This document shows positions 53,075 to 64,000 of a stretch of DNA of 64,000 bases, one piece after another; position 1 is the first letter of the stretch; every line of letters starts with the position of its first letter. A program made the position numbers and the translations under genes. The stretch is from contig NC_088786.1 in assembly GCF_949628265.1 (NCBI RefSeq), positions 3,906,001-3,970,000 of the forward strand. The letters run 5' to 3'. Source of the stretch: Cloeon dipterum. Its lineage: Eukaryota > Arthropoda > Insecta > Ephemeroptera > Baetidae. The notes below the pieces were generated by a model that had not been told where the DNA came from, searched no databases, and saw nothing but the letters and a program-made list of their open reading frames with translations.

Positions 53075-54659
53075 TTATCTACGATGCCGGTGATGGCGTC
53101 GGTCGTTTTTATTGTATGGAGCTGCCTTATCTTTTAGCTGGGGCTGTGGCTTGTATAGCACCATTCCTGGCACCACCAGCGGTCCTTTTGGAGCTATCTT
53201 TGGCTTTGAGGCTGTGGCAGTTAAGTTGAAGGCTTGAGAAGAATTCTGCATTCTTTGCAGTTTTGCCTCAATCTCTTGTATTTTAGTCATGGGACTGAAA
53301 GTGAAAAACATTTGATAAATACTCACAGGACCTAGTTAGAATATAAAATCCTACCTTGATTTTTTCTCGTCTGACTTGGTCTTGGTACCAGAAAGAGCCG
53401 GAATAAGAATCTCTGGTTTGTGTCTCTCTAAATCTTCCTGTAATAGTCAAACGCAGAAAGATTTTTATTTTATTTTTCATTTAATCAGTTCTTTGGTAGA
53501 CAGCAAAGGATAACTTTTTAACAGTGTTTTTTTACCAGTTCTGTGCCTTTTTTGCACTTGTTTAAAGAAACTCGAAATTGACAACTTTTGCCATCAAAAC
53601 CAAATTTAACGGTAACTGAATGTCTATGGTTCACAGCGTTTAGTATTTTTAAATTATATTTTGAGCATTCTAAAACAAAAATAATTAGAATTTTGCCTCA
53701 TAAAGTTGGCGAGTGAGCTAAAGGGGCAAAATTCAATAGTGGAAAAATTTGTTTGCATAAACCTGGTAGGAACTAGCCGCAAAAAACTGCAAATGACCGA
53801 ATGTGCTAAAAACCAGTTATTCGCATGCCCAGCCCTGCTTTTAATATCAAAGGACTGAATTAACTTATTTTTTTCTACGCAAAATGATATTAAATAATAT
53901 CATTATTACAGCGCCTTTTCCCAGTAACTCCTCACAATGAAACTCTGTCAAAAATTTATGCAAAAAACCCAACCCTTTGTCAAAGGTTTCTGGAGAAAGG
54001 CTATGCCACATTGATATCACACGCAAAATTACTTTTGGAACACTGGTGGCGAGTCGAACAGTGATGGTTCTGGTCCCGACAAGTTTCCCATGCAATGCTT
54101 TCATGGCATGGGAGGCCTCAGAGATTGACTTGTATGTGATGAATGCATAGCCCCTCGGCTGGCCTGCCAAGGGGCCTTGGCGGTGGAATAATAGGTCAAA
54201 CTTCTCGATGGCACCATAGGATTGCAGCAGTTTCAGTAAAGTAAACCAGTAACAGAAAAAACAAGATTATTAGAACTCCTGTTCCTCTTCCTATAACCAC
54301 TATGTGATTTTCCATAAAAAAATAAGTGGGGCAGTGCGATTTAGAACAACTGTGCCTTCTGCACTGCTAATAGAGCAAAGACCAACAAGACTAAAAAATT
54401 TGATTTATTTGGCAATTCTTTGACCATCTAAAAATGGTACCTACTCTGTAACTCGGGGGTCCAGATTGCCAATCCACAATCGGCGTTCATCTTCACTGCC
54501 CCTGGGTAGAGGCTCTAATGGCAAAGGAGGTTGGTTGTTTAATTCCTGCAAACACAAAGGTAAATTAAGGATTGGAAGTCAAACGAGACGGAAAATACAT
54601 GGCATTGAAACGCCTTCAACAATCCTCCTGTCCATTTTGTAATTTATGTAATAACTTTA

Positions 54660-54730
<71 letters not shown>

Positions 54731-54935
54731 AGAATTGAAATTAGCTAGTTATGTAGCTTAAAAGTTACCCCAAGCCTACCCCTGAAGCACACCCATAAAA
54801 TTAGCTATGCTCTCTAATAGCCTATGTATGTATGTATTGAGGTTGAGGTTTCAATTATTTGTAATTCGATTTCTTTTTATCCATTTTAATGAATTAAACA
54901 TTGCGAGAATTTAACCTTACCTCTTTGTAGCTCAT
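53075..54935 (-). CDS. RBM18: RBM18-like single-RRM RNA-binding protein
   Basis: Minus-strand exons are 54935-54921 (MSYKE), 54545-54445, 54246-54033, 53437-53355 and 53294-53075 (TAA), giving 210 residues; the human protein is about 190. The RRM occupies roughly residues 28-110. RNP2 is LWIGNL, RNP1 is GQPRGYAFITY, and between them lie LLKLLQ and FDLLFH as in vertebrate RBM18. The C-terminal part keeps the family's short helix KIQEIEAKLQRM and ends in a basic NDRRHHRHRR tail. The molecular role of the family is poorly known; RNA binding is inferred from the RRM. All introns are GT-AG except the second, whose acceptor has no AG. The next gene upstream, LAMTOR5, is divergent. Confidence 0.93.
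54662..54727. repeat. (TA)n microsatellite
   Basis: About 33 uninterrupted TA units lie in the first intron of the RBM18-like gene. Such long pure tracts are usually polymorphic in length. Confidence 0.97.
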
Positions 54936-55856
54936 TTCAGCGATTTTACTTCGCTCTTGCGCTCAAAAGTGCCCATGAAAGCGCGATATTAATTATACAA
55001 CACCTAAGTCGAAACTGGGCCTTCTTAGTCTTGGCCTAATAAAATCGGCTATAAGGCTATTTAAAGCTAAAGCTTTATGTACATATGTTAGTTTCGTTTT
55101 CTTCTGTCAGTCTTGTGTTGTTGTTTTTCGTTTTACGAGATGGCCCTTCCCCTCTACACGACTCACAGCTCACAGCCAGAACCTGGCCAGAACCAAACAT
55201 GTGATCGCTCAACTACCAACTTAACAAGGTTCACAACAAAGAGCCACACAGACACCGAGATCTGCCTGTCTCCCGTTCATTTTTTAGTTTGAAGATTTGA
55301 TTATCATACAATTTTTGGGTATGTATTTTGATGGCAATCTAAATTATGTGTTCTAGTAGCCTCTCGACACTTCATTACACAATGACATTATAATTAAGTT
55401 GACGCTAAAGGGTAAAACAAAAACAAAACTGCACATCGCACCTACAAAAGAAAATTTTAGGATCGAAAGGTCTCGTGATTCTTCATCAACACAATGATAA
55501 CCACGATAACCACCAATGATATTATTTTTTATTCTATTCTGTTAGATATTAATTGCTTTTTATTATGGTCATGACTCAATTAGTGGCCACTTAACAAAAA
55601 TTGTTTAATTGTCTTAGCATGAACGAAGTACATATTTGCTTGGGAGTATGGATATGATATGTATCTATCTACTATTTGAGTCACCACCATTATGTTACTG
55701 ATATTGCAACTTCGGTTAATGTGCAACTACAGATAAATGTGTCTTTTAATTTTTCTGTCCTTGCTTATATCTACATTGTAAATAAGCCACTTTATTTTCT
55801 ATAATGTTGCACACATTTGATAATGTCCTTATTAAATTTTCAGGAGCTCTGCAGTG
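54936..55856. other. Divergent intergenic region RBM18/LAMTOR5
   Basis: This is about 900 bases between the two start codons. It should hold both promoters and the LAMTOR5 leader. Near the RBM18 side is a GCGC-containing patch (around 54,960-54,990). No open frame of note is present. Confidence 0.5.
55107..55112 (+). promoter_or_regulatory. Possible initiator for LAMTOR5 leader exon
   Basis: TCAGTC matches the arthropod initiator consensus TCAGTY. A donor-like gtatgt follows near 55319, which would make a leader exon of about 210 bases spliced to the acceptor at 55843. This is speculative, and other starts between 54,990 and 55,800 are possible. Confidence 0.25.
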
Positions 55857-56147
55857 ATGGAAGCCAAACTAGAATTAGTAATGGAAAGTATGCTTCGTAG
55901 ACCCAACGTCACAGGAATCATGTTCACTGACGAAAAGGGTCTCTGCGTTGGAACTAAAGGTACGTGCTCCACGCTCACATCTGGAGGAATCTCAAGGGTG
56001 GCTGAACTGACTGCCAAACTGGATCCAGACGGCAAAACGCCGACCATGATCCAGTTTGATAGCAACTCGGAGCAACTGCTCATCAAGCAGCGGTGCAATC
56101 TGACTGGCACTGTCATGAAAACCAGGTCTGAAGAGCCGGTTGTGTGA
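55857..56147 (+). CDS. LAMTOR5: LAMTOR5/HBXIP homologue, Ragulator subunit
   Basis: The 96-residue product matches the roadblock-like LAMTOR5 (HBXIP) family. It opens MEAKLELVMESML, followed by the beta-strand VTGIMFTDEKGLCVGTKGT and then GGISRVAEL. The vertebrate protein is 91 residues and starts MEATLEQ. LAMTOR5 is a scaffold subunit of the lysosomal Ragulator complex that anchors Rag GTPases and allows amino-acid activation of mTORC1. An acceptor (aaattttcag) lies 13 bases before the ATG, so a non-coding exon upstream is likely and the whole coding sequence is in one exon. The ATG at 55857 is chosen over the GTG three bases earlier. A G at -3 gives an adequate start context. Confidence 0.93.
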   Translation: MEAKLELVMESMLRRPNVTGIMFTDEKGLCVGTKGTCSTLTSGGISRVAELTAKLDPDGKTPTMIQFDSNSEQLLIKQRCNLTGTVMKTRSEEPVV

Positions 56148-57909
56148 TATAATATAATTATCGCCCCATTTCTAGTGATATGTGATCATAAACTAAATAT
56201 TTAGTTATTAATTGACCAACCAAAGACCAAGAAGATATAATCGTAAAGCCTTGGCGTTCCATAATTTTTTTATCATTTGAATATGCTCTACATTTTATTT
56301 TAGAACTGTAACATTTATCCTGCTCCTGTTAAGATTGAGACTGAATAGAGAAGGAATCAATTTTGTTGGACTAATTGGTGATGTTGGATTAAAATATAAC
56401 AGACGAGTAGAATTAAACATGTTCTTTTATTACTCTTCTTCACTTTGTTACAACCAAATGCATTTTTTATTTACAGTAAAAACCACTTGCAGTTTCAACC
56501 ACAGTTAAAATTCGTTGGTTAAAAGTCGTCCTCGGCATACACGTTCATCTCACCCCCTCGAATATGTGATAAATATGTTTTAGCAACAGTGCAAAATGCA
56601 ATTTGGGTGGTGGTAAATGTTTGGTGTAGCAATTTTGTATCACTATATAATCTAAAGGCTATTTCCAATATTCGTTTCAACAGTTTTGCTCCTTTTTGAT
56701 ACATTTCCTATTAAATCCGTGCTGAAAAATGAACCAGCCACTGGCGCATTCCAAACTGAACGAACCATTTGCTTGAGAAAATGAGTACAACAAGCTGCAT
56801 TTGGCATGCGTACAAAAGAACTCTCTTCATTAGGCCTAACAACTCTTATCATTCTTTTATCGTGAGCTATTTTAACTTCTTAATGCAATTTAAATTGAGC
56901 CTCTATTTTTCCCCGGAAGCATTTTTCAACATCAAATGACTCTGTGTGTGTTGTTCAGTAAGGTGCACTTAATTATTGTTGCGAAGTGAGGAATTGTTAT
57001 TGCAAACAAGACACTATTGCTGCTTGAGTCTCTGCCTTCGGGAGCAGAAAATTTCATTTTTCTTGCCACCCGATATTGAACATCGAGAGTGATAAGGCAT
57101 TTTGCAAATTAGCAGTATAGCTCTGGGAATAATTGTTGCACCTGGGAGTGAAGTTGCAAACACAAAAACATACCTTCAACTAAGGATGGTAGACACTCGA
57201 CTTGGATCCTACTTTCTTGTTGGCGAGTAACCAGGATCAGAATCTAATGTTGTACCCCGTGTCTACCATCCTTAACATCAACTAATTAGGTAGAAGGTGG
57301 CGCTGAATGCAAAAATTGAGTACATAGCAGTGAGATTCTAGTACAGGCTTTTCAACACAATAATAAAATCGACTCACAGTGCATTTTAGAAGAAGGCAGC
57401 TCAAATAAGGTGCGAGATTAAACGAAACTCGCGGGTGTGATAAAATTACTGAGAGCAGAGAGGGTTGCATTTTTTAAAGTAAATTTTGGTTTTGGAAAAC
57501 AATTTTATGTTGGTTAGCAGTAATTGGAACGAAATCTTTCGGTGTCATGCAGGTTGGTGGTAAAGTAATTTGAATATTAAATTTCAACAGAAATTCTTAA
57601 ACACTTACGCGTTTTTCGACAAACACAACAAAAAGAGTTAAAATAGGTTGCACTTTTACATACTGAAGCAACCTGAACAACGTTCTGGTTTAGATACAAA
57701 AGTTAAATGCAAATTAATGTAATTCGATATACAAGTTATAATATTGTATATATATGCAATCATCACGCATTACTTTTAACCAAAATAATTTTGCACCTCT
57801 CTCTCTTAAAAATTGTCCTAGTTAGAGATAGAAGAGTGTGAAGTCTTGTGCTTGTGAAGTGCGTTTGCTGTGCAATTTTCTCAGATTTTTACTTTCATCA
57901 TATCTGCCT
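56148..57909. other. Convergent 3' interval
   Basis: It holds the LAMTOR5 3' UTR from the left and possibly the 3' UTR of the minus-strand gene from the right. An ATTAAA at about 56,388 is a candidate LAMTOR5 poly(A) signal. The hairpin at 57,181-57,274 is the only notable structure. Confidence 0.4.
57181..57274. other. 94-base hairpin with perfect 16-bp stem
   Basis: TAAGGATGGTAGACAC at 57181-57196 is the exact reverse complement of 57259-57274. Inside, GGATCCT can pair with AGGATC. The length and shape are those of a small-RNA precursor. It lies in the convergent interval between LAMTOR5 and the unrecognised minus-strand gene. Confidence 0.5.
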
Positions 57910-58071
57910 CTAAATCTGGATCTCGAAGTAAAACCTAGTTTTATTCAATTTGTCGTCCTGCTCATCCTCCCCGTCGTAGTCCTCGTCAGTTACAAAATTA
58001 ATCTCTATTTGTTCGATGATATCTTCGTCGTCGCCAAGTCCTTGCCCCGGATCTGGCGCGAACGCCCACTC
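57910..58071 (-). other. In-frame acidic extension after the stop codon
   Basis: Directly after the TAG at 58074-58072 the same frame stays open for 53 codons to another TAG. The reading starts EWAFAPDPGQGLGDDEDI and continues with a long Asp/Glu-rich stretch including TDEDYDGEDEQDD. The stop itself is the end of tgtctctag, which resembles a splice acceptor, so an alternative acceptor could attach this tail to the upstream exon in the correct frame. Otherwise it is stop-codon readthrough, or 3' UTR that happens to be open. Confidence 0.4.
57940..57945 (-). terminator. AATAAA poly(A) signal candidate
   Basis: AATAAA on the minus strand lies about 130 bases after the TAG at 58072. It lies inside the acidic open frame, so cleavage after it would truncate that frame only if it occurred within about 30 bases. 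Confidence 0.35.
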
Positions 58072-61000
58072 CTAGAGACACCCGTTGCCCCAGCACGCGC
58101 ACCACGGCAGACTGCCGCTAGGCGCCGGCAGGGGTGTCCGATTGCTGTTGCTGCCCTCGCGGCTGCTGATACTGCTGCGTCCGTCCAGCAGCAGGTCCTC
58201 GCTGTTCGGACGCTCAAACACGCCGTTCTTGCGTCGCTGCGGGGCCGACGTGCGCGCGCCCGACTCCACAGACACGCTGCGGCTCTTCAACGCCTTGGCT
58301 TTGCTGTTAGGCTGCAAGTTAATTGCTCGTTAGTTGCAGAAAATGTCATGTTTGTGGCTCTAATGAGCAATGATTCTTGATGACCTCATAGCCGGCAATT
58401 TTTGAAATTAAAATTGCATTTTATAAAGTTACTCGCGATGCAAATTGATGAAGTAAAATAATTGCCATCAAGAAACATTATTCTAATTTGAGATGATTTT
58501 TTCCTTGCACATATTGAATAAAAATATTAATTTTATTTGAACTTCTTGAAAAAAAATAATCAACTATATACTTCAATAATTCACTGCACTAAGACACAAA
58601 TTAATCAATCATCCCTGTGATGTTACCTAAAATAAATTCGGTTTGCAGTGCAGTCAAATATTTAACATCATTAGTATCATTTCCGTTAAGTTACAATATG
58701 TGCGAGGAAAAAATCGATTGTTAACAAACACTAAATTGGTTACATTAATCTCACCAACTTCACTACTGAAATAAAATACTGAAAATGTAAACAAATTGAA
58801 ACCTATTATACACACAAAAATATGCGATTACGAAGATTTTGTGTTTTGACAGACGTGACAAACCAATGAACAAAGGACAAAGCAGACCAAATTTCCGTTA
58901 ACCATGCTGACAAGAGGTTCAAATTTTGGTATGTAACAAGGGCGAATTAACAATCATGAGGGCTAGAGTATATATGGCACAGAAGGTGTTGTTATCACAC
59001 TTCTCACGTGGTAAACACGGAAATCAGAAAACAATTTTGCACCTCACAAGTGGTGAAGTCCAAGAACAGAATTTGGCATTTTCGGAAATGAGGCAACTTA
59101 CATGAACTCAAATGTGGAAAAACGCAAAATTCCCACAATGATGGCTCTAACAGAGCCTTCTAAAAATCAAGCATTAATCGAGTTTTAGCGGAAAGCTGTT
59201 CGCAATTTTTGCAGTAAAGTTTACATCAGAGGTAAATTTAAAGTGCACATGCCTGCGTTTCGCCTTCTTTGGAAGTTCCTCTCCGTAAGATGCCGCCGTT
59301 CTGGCTGAGCTTCTTGTTGGCAGTCTTGTTGCTCGTTGGGCTGGTTGCTGCGCTCGAGCCCGAGTCCTCTTGGCTCTTGCTCTTTCGCATGTGGCTCTTG
59401 CCCTCTTTTTCTTCCCTGATTGCTTCCCTGGCCGCGCTACTGTTTGTACTTGCAACCACGGCTGCTTCAATGGCTGAAATGTCAACGTTCAGGCGTCACA
59501 AAAGAAGCAAAAAGGCGAAAAATTGTAAATATATTGAGAGTATAAATTGGAAAAGTGAGTGTCGGTGAACTGCAACACAAGTTTTTTGGTGCTCGTGTGT
59601 AACTGAAAATTTTGCGTTCCATCTCATCATGCGGTCTGACTGAGCGAAATTCATCGCTCTTTAATGCCTAGAAAAATACCAAAAAATTTGATAATTGCGG
59701 CTGGTATATTTGTATTTGAACAAAAGTGATACCAGGGTAGAAGAAGCTGAACAAAAAATACAGAGTATAATTATATCGAGAGAGCAGGATGATGAATTGG
59801 TAAAATATTCGAGTATATATTCATGTACAGAAGGTGGTGCAGAGAGGAAGTAGGTGGAACTTCTACTAGTTGAGTAGCTACCTTTCAAAATCAAAGCTGC
59901 ATCAAAACCTCCACTGGTATTCCTGCTCAATTTGTTAGTATGCAACCTTGTGAGGAGAGCACAAGGTGGCCTGGTTGCATACTCACAAGAAACTGCAGGT
60001 TTTGGAGCTGCCATCAAGAATGAGTACACACACTTAAATCGCATGGTCACCACATGGGGAAATTTGCCAAATTTGTACAAAAGAGGAAATAGAGTGGGCA
60101 TTGTCTAGATCACAAGAAAAGAGAAAAGAGCACGTAATTTGAGGTATATTCAGGTTGATAAAAGACATAAGAGCGGGTTTAATAGTGAGTAAAACCAAAC
60201 GTATTATTCAGTCTCTAGCGTCAATACCTATCGTGGGCTTTGGCTGAGGCGCTGGCGCCTTTCTTGTAGGAACTGCTGGGGGCGGCGGCGGGGGCGGGTT
60301 GCTTGGAGGCCTGATGTGATTTGGAGGTGGTGTGTACGGGGGTGGCGCGAGGTTGCCATTGCATTGAGGTGGGAGGACACGAACACCCTGTCAAAGAAAA
60401 TTCTTATTTTGGGGTGACAATCAATTTAATTGTTCACAAGTCGAGATGATATATAAGATATAAGCTCTATTTTAATTTTTGTGGGAGCCACGTGGGTACC
60501 TTTGAAGGCTGATGCATGAGTTTAATTTGATGGAATGTAAAAGCCGTTAAATTTTCTGTAATTTTTTAACGCGAATAATTTCCAAACAATAACAGAAAAA
60601 TGAATCACAGCTTGCTCTTTACCTTGATAATTTTTTATCAAACCCAAAATCAACATCATTTTTTACGCATATTTGGCATTCATTTTCCGGAAAACTAATT
60701 TATTGTTTGTTTAAAAATTAATGTGTTTTATCAGTACATTTTTTTTCGAGATGGACGACCCCCTGATAGCGAACCACTATGCGTTCCAATAACATGCTGG
60801 GCCTCATTGGAGGAAGCCCGGTCCAGTAAAGGACCAGCCCTGCACCGGAATCATTTATTGAAACGCTAGACATTTCGTCCGGTGAAAATAAAATATTCAT
60901 TATATATTTACAACCTGTGATCCGCTTCTAGATAGTCGTCTCGTGGGTGGTGTTGCCTGTTGTTTACAACCCACTGTCTCAATTTTGACCACGTCAGTAC

Positions 61001-63814
61001 CATCATCGAGCAGCATAGATTGGCTGGCTGGTTCCTGTAATTTAGAGTTAGGTCACCACGAAGATGGAAAGTATGCTAAAAGGCAATTCTGATATAATAA
61101 CGGCAGAAATAGTACCGTTAAAGAAACTGGTCTCATTGGGGAAGCGGTTCGAATTGTCCTCTGCTCAGTCATGCAGTCCACGGTGGGACTGCCGGTCGTT
61201 GGTCTTCTCAGTTGGACGCTCAGGTGTGTCCTGTACTTGGACTCGGAATCACTGCCGCTATTCTGCAATTTCATTCATTGCACTTGATTAAATAGGAACT
61301 TGTTGTTAGGTTGGTGAATTCAGGATTACACACAAGCACGATCACATAATATTATATTGCAACCAAGCCGTTCTAAAACACACCATTTTGACTAATCAAA
61401 TTACTTATCCTGATTTTGTACGTGCCACAATTAGGCAGATTATAATTTTGTTTGTTTGATTAATCAGTATATATACCACTTGTTAAAAGCCCACAAAATT
61501 AAAGCGGTTCACTTTATTGCACCTAATTTTTCAAAACATTAAAGGACAAAGTCGTTAACTTAAATATACGATGGCCAATGAGTGTTGCTTGCAATTCAAT
61601 GGCCCGCAGCCTTGTTAAATCTCCAAATAACTGAAATTGATGTTTGGTTAAATCATATGAGTTGTGGTGCCCAAAATCGTGCTGTGCGTCATTAACAAGG
61701 CCCGCATCAAATACTAAGTGTGCTTTGGAGCATTGCAAATTGCAGTGATTGGAGGGAAATGCACCCAGAAACAAAGTCTAGCCGCATATATAATAATAAA
61801 ATGCTTCAACAACGCAAACAAACCGATTCCCGGTAACAAAAGACAGTTTTATATTAATAAAACCACTCTCTTCAAGCAACTCAAAGTACTGCGAGTTAGT
61901 CGTTACAAATAATAAAATAGTAAACTGCTGGTGAGAATAAGAACGTGAGTTACAAGCGGCTGCAGGTGAGTTGGTTTGGGGTAAAAGAAACACAAAGTGC
62001 GAGAGAGAGCTTCCCCTTACAACACTGCAATCGGCCACGGCCTCGGTAATGATGGTTCCTGAGCTTCCGGCGGCGGCTTGCAAGCGCGCGTAGGACATGC
62101 AAGGCGGCGCCACGCGCACCATTCTCTCGCCGGTGTCCACGCCTTTGTACACATGTCTGCGCACCTGAGTGGCCCTGAGGCCGCACGCTCGCATCACCGC
62201 AGTACGCACCGCACCGTCACTCACCTGCGGAAAGCAGAGCTCGCGTTGTGAAAGAGGGTCGTGCCACTATCATGACCGGCTAGCCCCAAATAATTCTTTT
62301 GGGAGTAATATTTATATTTAAAGTTTCCAAACGCATCCGTGTTCACTCCTCCTAAAGACCGTGTTTTAGGATTTTTCTAAATAATCTACGAAAGAGGATT
62401 GATACTTGTAAACTCCGAAAAATCCTTGTAGCCAATGTAATAACAACTACTTCTTGAGGATTGAATTAAAGTCAAAATTTTCCACTAGAATTTTTTTAAA
62501 TATGAGAGAGTGCTTTTGAAATGACGAGCTCTGTTTCCTTACTAAAAAAATCTAGAAAATTTACAAACTGTGAATATTGAATTTATTATATATGTACAGT
62601 TTAATTCATCCAAAACTTTACAAACAGTCAATTCGATCGACTGCTTACTGAAGTATCAACCCACTTTTTTTTAAACACGCATTGGAAAATCCTATGGATA
62701 GAATTAGGTTTTAAATTTATTCTGCTATATTATGTTCACTGATGACGTTCAGCACTTTCAACTCTAGAAAAAAATACAACATCCATGCCGGCGAATCCAA
62801 TTAAAACCAATGTATACGCAGAATAGAACTAGCTACCATCATTGAGCGCCGGCTTCATTTGAACTTTCTCTATCTCAACTTCTTGTGGTGTAATGATATT
62901 TTTCTTACCTGGTGCTGCACCCCAGATACAAGCAGTACGTGGCTGTTCTCTGGGGTGTCGTCTGGAGACCTCCACTTGGTCGTGCACAGAGCGTTTTCCT
63001 CCTCCAGTTGCAACATTTCGCCCCGAATTTCCAGGCCCGTGAGCAGCAGTCGCAGCGCAACATCTTTCCTCATCACGGTGACGCTCGCCTGGGAACCGAA
63101 ATTTTGCCCTTTATTTATGGCCCGGCAAATTGAATCATGGCCCCTGTTGTAAATTTTTATCTCGCCCCGTTGCTGCTTTGCGGCGAGTTGCGATTTTTGG
63201 TCGCCCGAGCACGCAAGAAAATTGGGGGAGTGGATTTAGGAAGGCAACGCGTGGCCAAGAACCAAGAAAGCTCGCTGTCGAGTTTTTCCTTGCGTGCTTT
63301 TCTGGGAATTCTGGACTGTAATATAATGTTTTAATACTGGCTTTCTGCGAATGCAAAAAGATACGACCGGCTGTAAAACAATAATAAAATGACCGGCAAT
63401 GTTTATCAGTCAACGAGAAAACAGCTAGGGTGTTTGGAAACTATATCGATAAACTTTAAATCAGCCCATTAAACGGTTTAGCATGGGAATTTTTTTAAGC
63501 CCTTAACCAATTCAGCAACAGAGAGTTGACACATTTTTAGCCATCAATGACCTACTTATAAGATAGCAAAAATTTTACATGTAAAATAAATCACATATGT
63601 TCTAGGAACTACTTTAAGCTCATAAAAAGCGTTCGCTCACCGCTACGACTGTGGCTGACGGTCTCGCCTGGTGTAAACAAACCCCTCTGATTGACTGTCG
63701 CATCAGCGTAGGGCCCAGTCTGTTTTCTAGAGCATCAATAAGCTCCCTTGACAAGAGGCCGGGCACCCTTTGCAAGCCTCGCACCATCAACACGGTGTCA
63801 GAGCTCTCCTCAAA
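58072..63814 (-). CDS. Unrecognised protein, C-terminal eight exons (5' end outside window)
   Basis: Exons on the minus strand are 63814-63641, 63088-62909, 62224-62021, 61262-61116, 61034-60915, 60387-60228, 59473-59253 and 58311-58072 (TAG). They form one continuous frame of about 440 residues, with most junctions in phase 0. The first three exons encode a compact hydrophobic/charged region. Two stretches in it look alike (DTVLMVRGLQRV and SHVLLVSGVQHQ, each followed by a helix), and its beta-alpha-beta rhythm recalls an RRM without proper RNP motifs. The rest looks disordered: Ser/Thr-Pro-rich, then a proline exon with PPPYTPPP and PPPPPPP (possible WW/SH3/profilin ligands), then Lys/Ser-rich sequence with KLSQNGGILRRGTSKEG. 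It ends WCACWGNGCL, a cysteine cluster that could be palmitoylated. I could not assign a family. The splice between 59253 and 58311 needs a GC donor. Confidence 0.75.
59938..59982. other. Intronic hairpin
   Basis: GTATGCAACCTTGTG pairs with CACAA and GGTTGCATAC, with an 8-base bulge on the 3' side. It sits in the intron between 60228 and 59473 of the unrecognised gene. Confidence 0.35.
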
Positions 63815-64000
63815 CTGAAACAAGAACAGATGCGTTAGAACTAGCAAGTACGGGCTGGCGGAATTTTTATCCACAAATTTGGTGCAGTGTTAGTGCGACG
63901 AAATTATATTGGATAAACTCAGCACAATATATGATTTTAAAAATCGAATAATGCGTGTGACACAGGTGCACTGAAATCAGAGGATAGCAGTTAATCGTAA

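Noticed and set aside
57838..58380. 180-codon plus-strand frame with a hydrophobic start
   Set aside because: It is the antisense of the last exon and acidic tail of the minus-strand gene; the hydrophobic residues are the mirror of Asp/Glu codons.
59269..59568. Plus-strand frame resembling a signal peptide or membrane protein
   Set aside because: It is antisense to the Lys/Ser-rich exon 59473-59253, which fits the spliced minus-strand frame.
60718..60900. Possible extra exon between 60915 and 60387 of the unrecognised gene
   Set aside because: Joining it in phase gives a stop within 12 codons, while the flanking exons join perfectly without it. It could at most be a rare alternative end.

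Overview
The window is nuclear DNA of an animal, most likely an arthropod and probably an insect. The genes have small exons, GT-AG introns, long AT-rich introns, TATA/CCAAT-type and initiator-type promoters, and a eukaryotic tRNA gene with a pol III terminator. There is no operon structure, no CRISPR array and nothing prokaryotic or viral. The species cannot be fixed from the sequence alone.

Layout: positions 1 to about 37,900 are a gene-poor AT-rich tract with short GC-rich islands. I found no coding exon there that I can defend. It holds at least three dispersed repeat families and one very strong hairpin. The right-hand 26 kb carries all recognisable genes. (1) A stathmin gene on the minus strand spans about 48,690 to 38,015. 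It has a distal TATA/CCAAT promoter, a leader exon, a start codon that would give an MGSL... N-terminus, a second in-frame start (MTPSGD...), an 84-nt in-frame basic/poly-Gly cassette exon and five constant coding exons. (2) A tRNA-Asp(GTC) gene is nested in its large intron on the same strand. (3) A five-exon RBM18-like RNA-binding protein gene (minus, 54,935 to 53,075) has one intron with no AG at its 3' end. (4) A LAMTOR5/HBXIP homologue (plus, 55,857 to 56,147) is arranged head to head with it. (5) The 3' eight exons of a gene I do not recognise (minus, 63,814 to 58,072) run off the right edge. Its protein has a folded N-terminal part and a long Pro/Ser/basic tail ending in a cysteine cluster. 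A 53-codon acidic open frame follows its stop codon in frame.

How the genes relate: LAMTOR5 belongs to the lysosomal Ragulator complex, stathmin binds tubulin and RBM18 is a single-RRM protein. I see no common pathway, so the clustering looks like ordinary gene neighbourhood. The most interesting signals are in gene structure: the non-AG acceptor, the stathmin N-terminal isoforms, the possible readthrough or alternative-acceptor tail, a dual-specificity splice site, and several long hairpins and short inverted-repeat elements.
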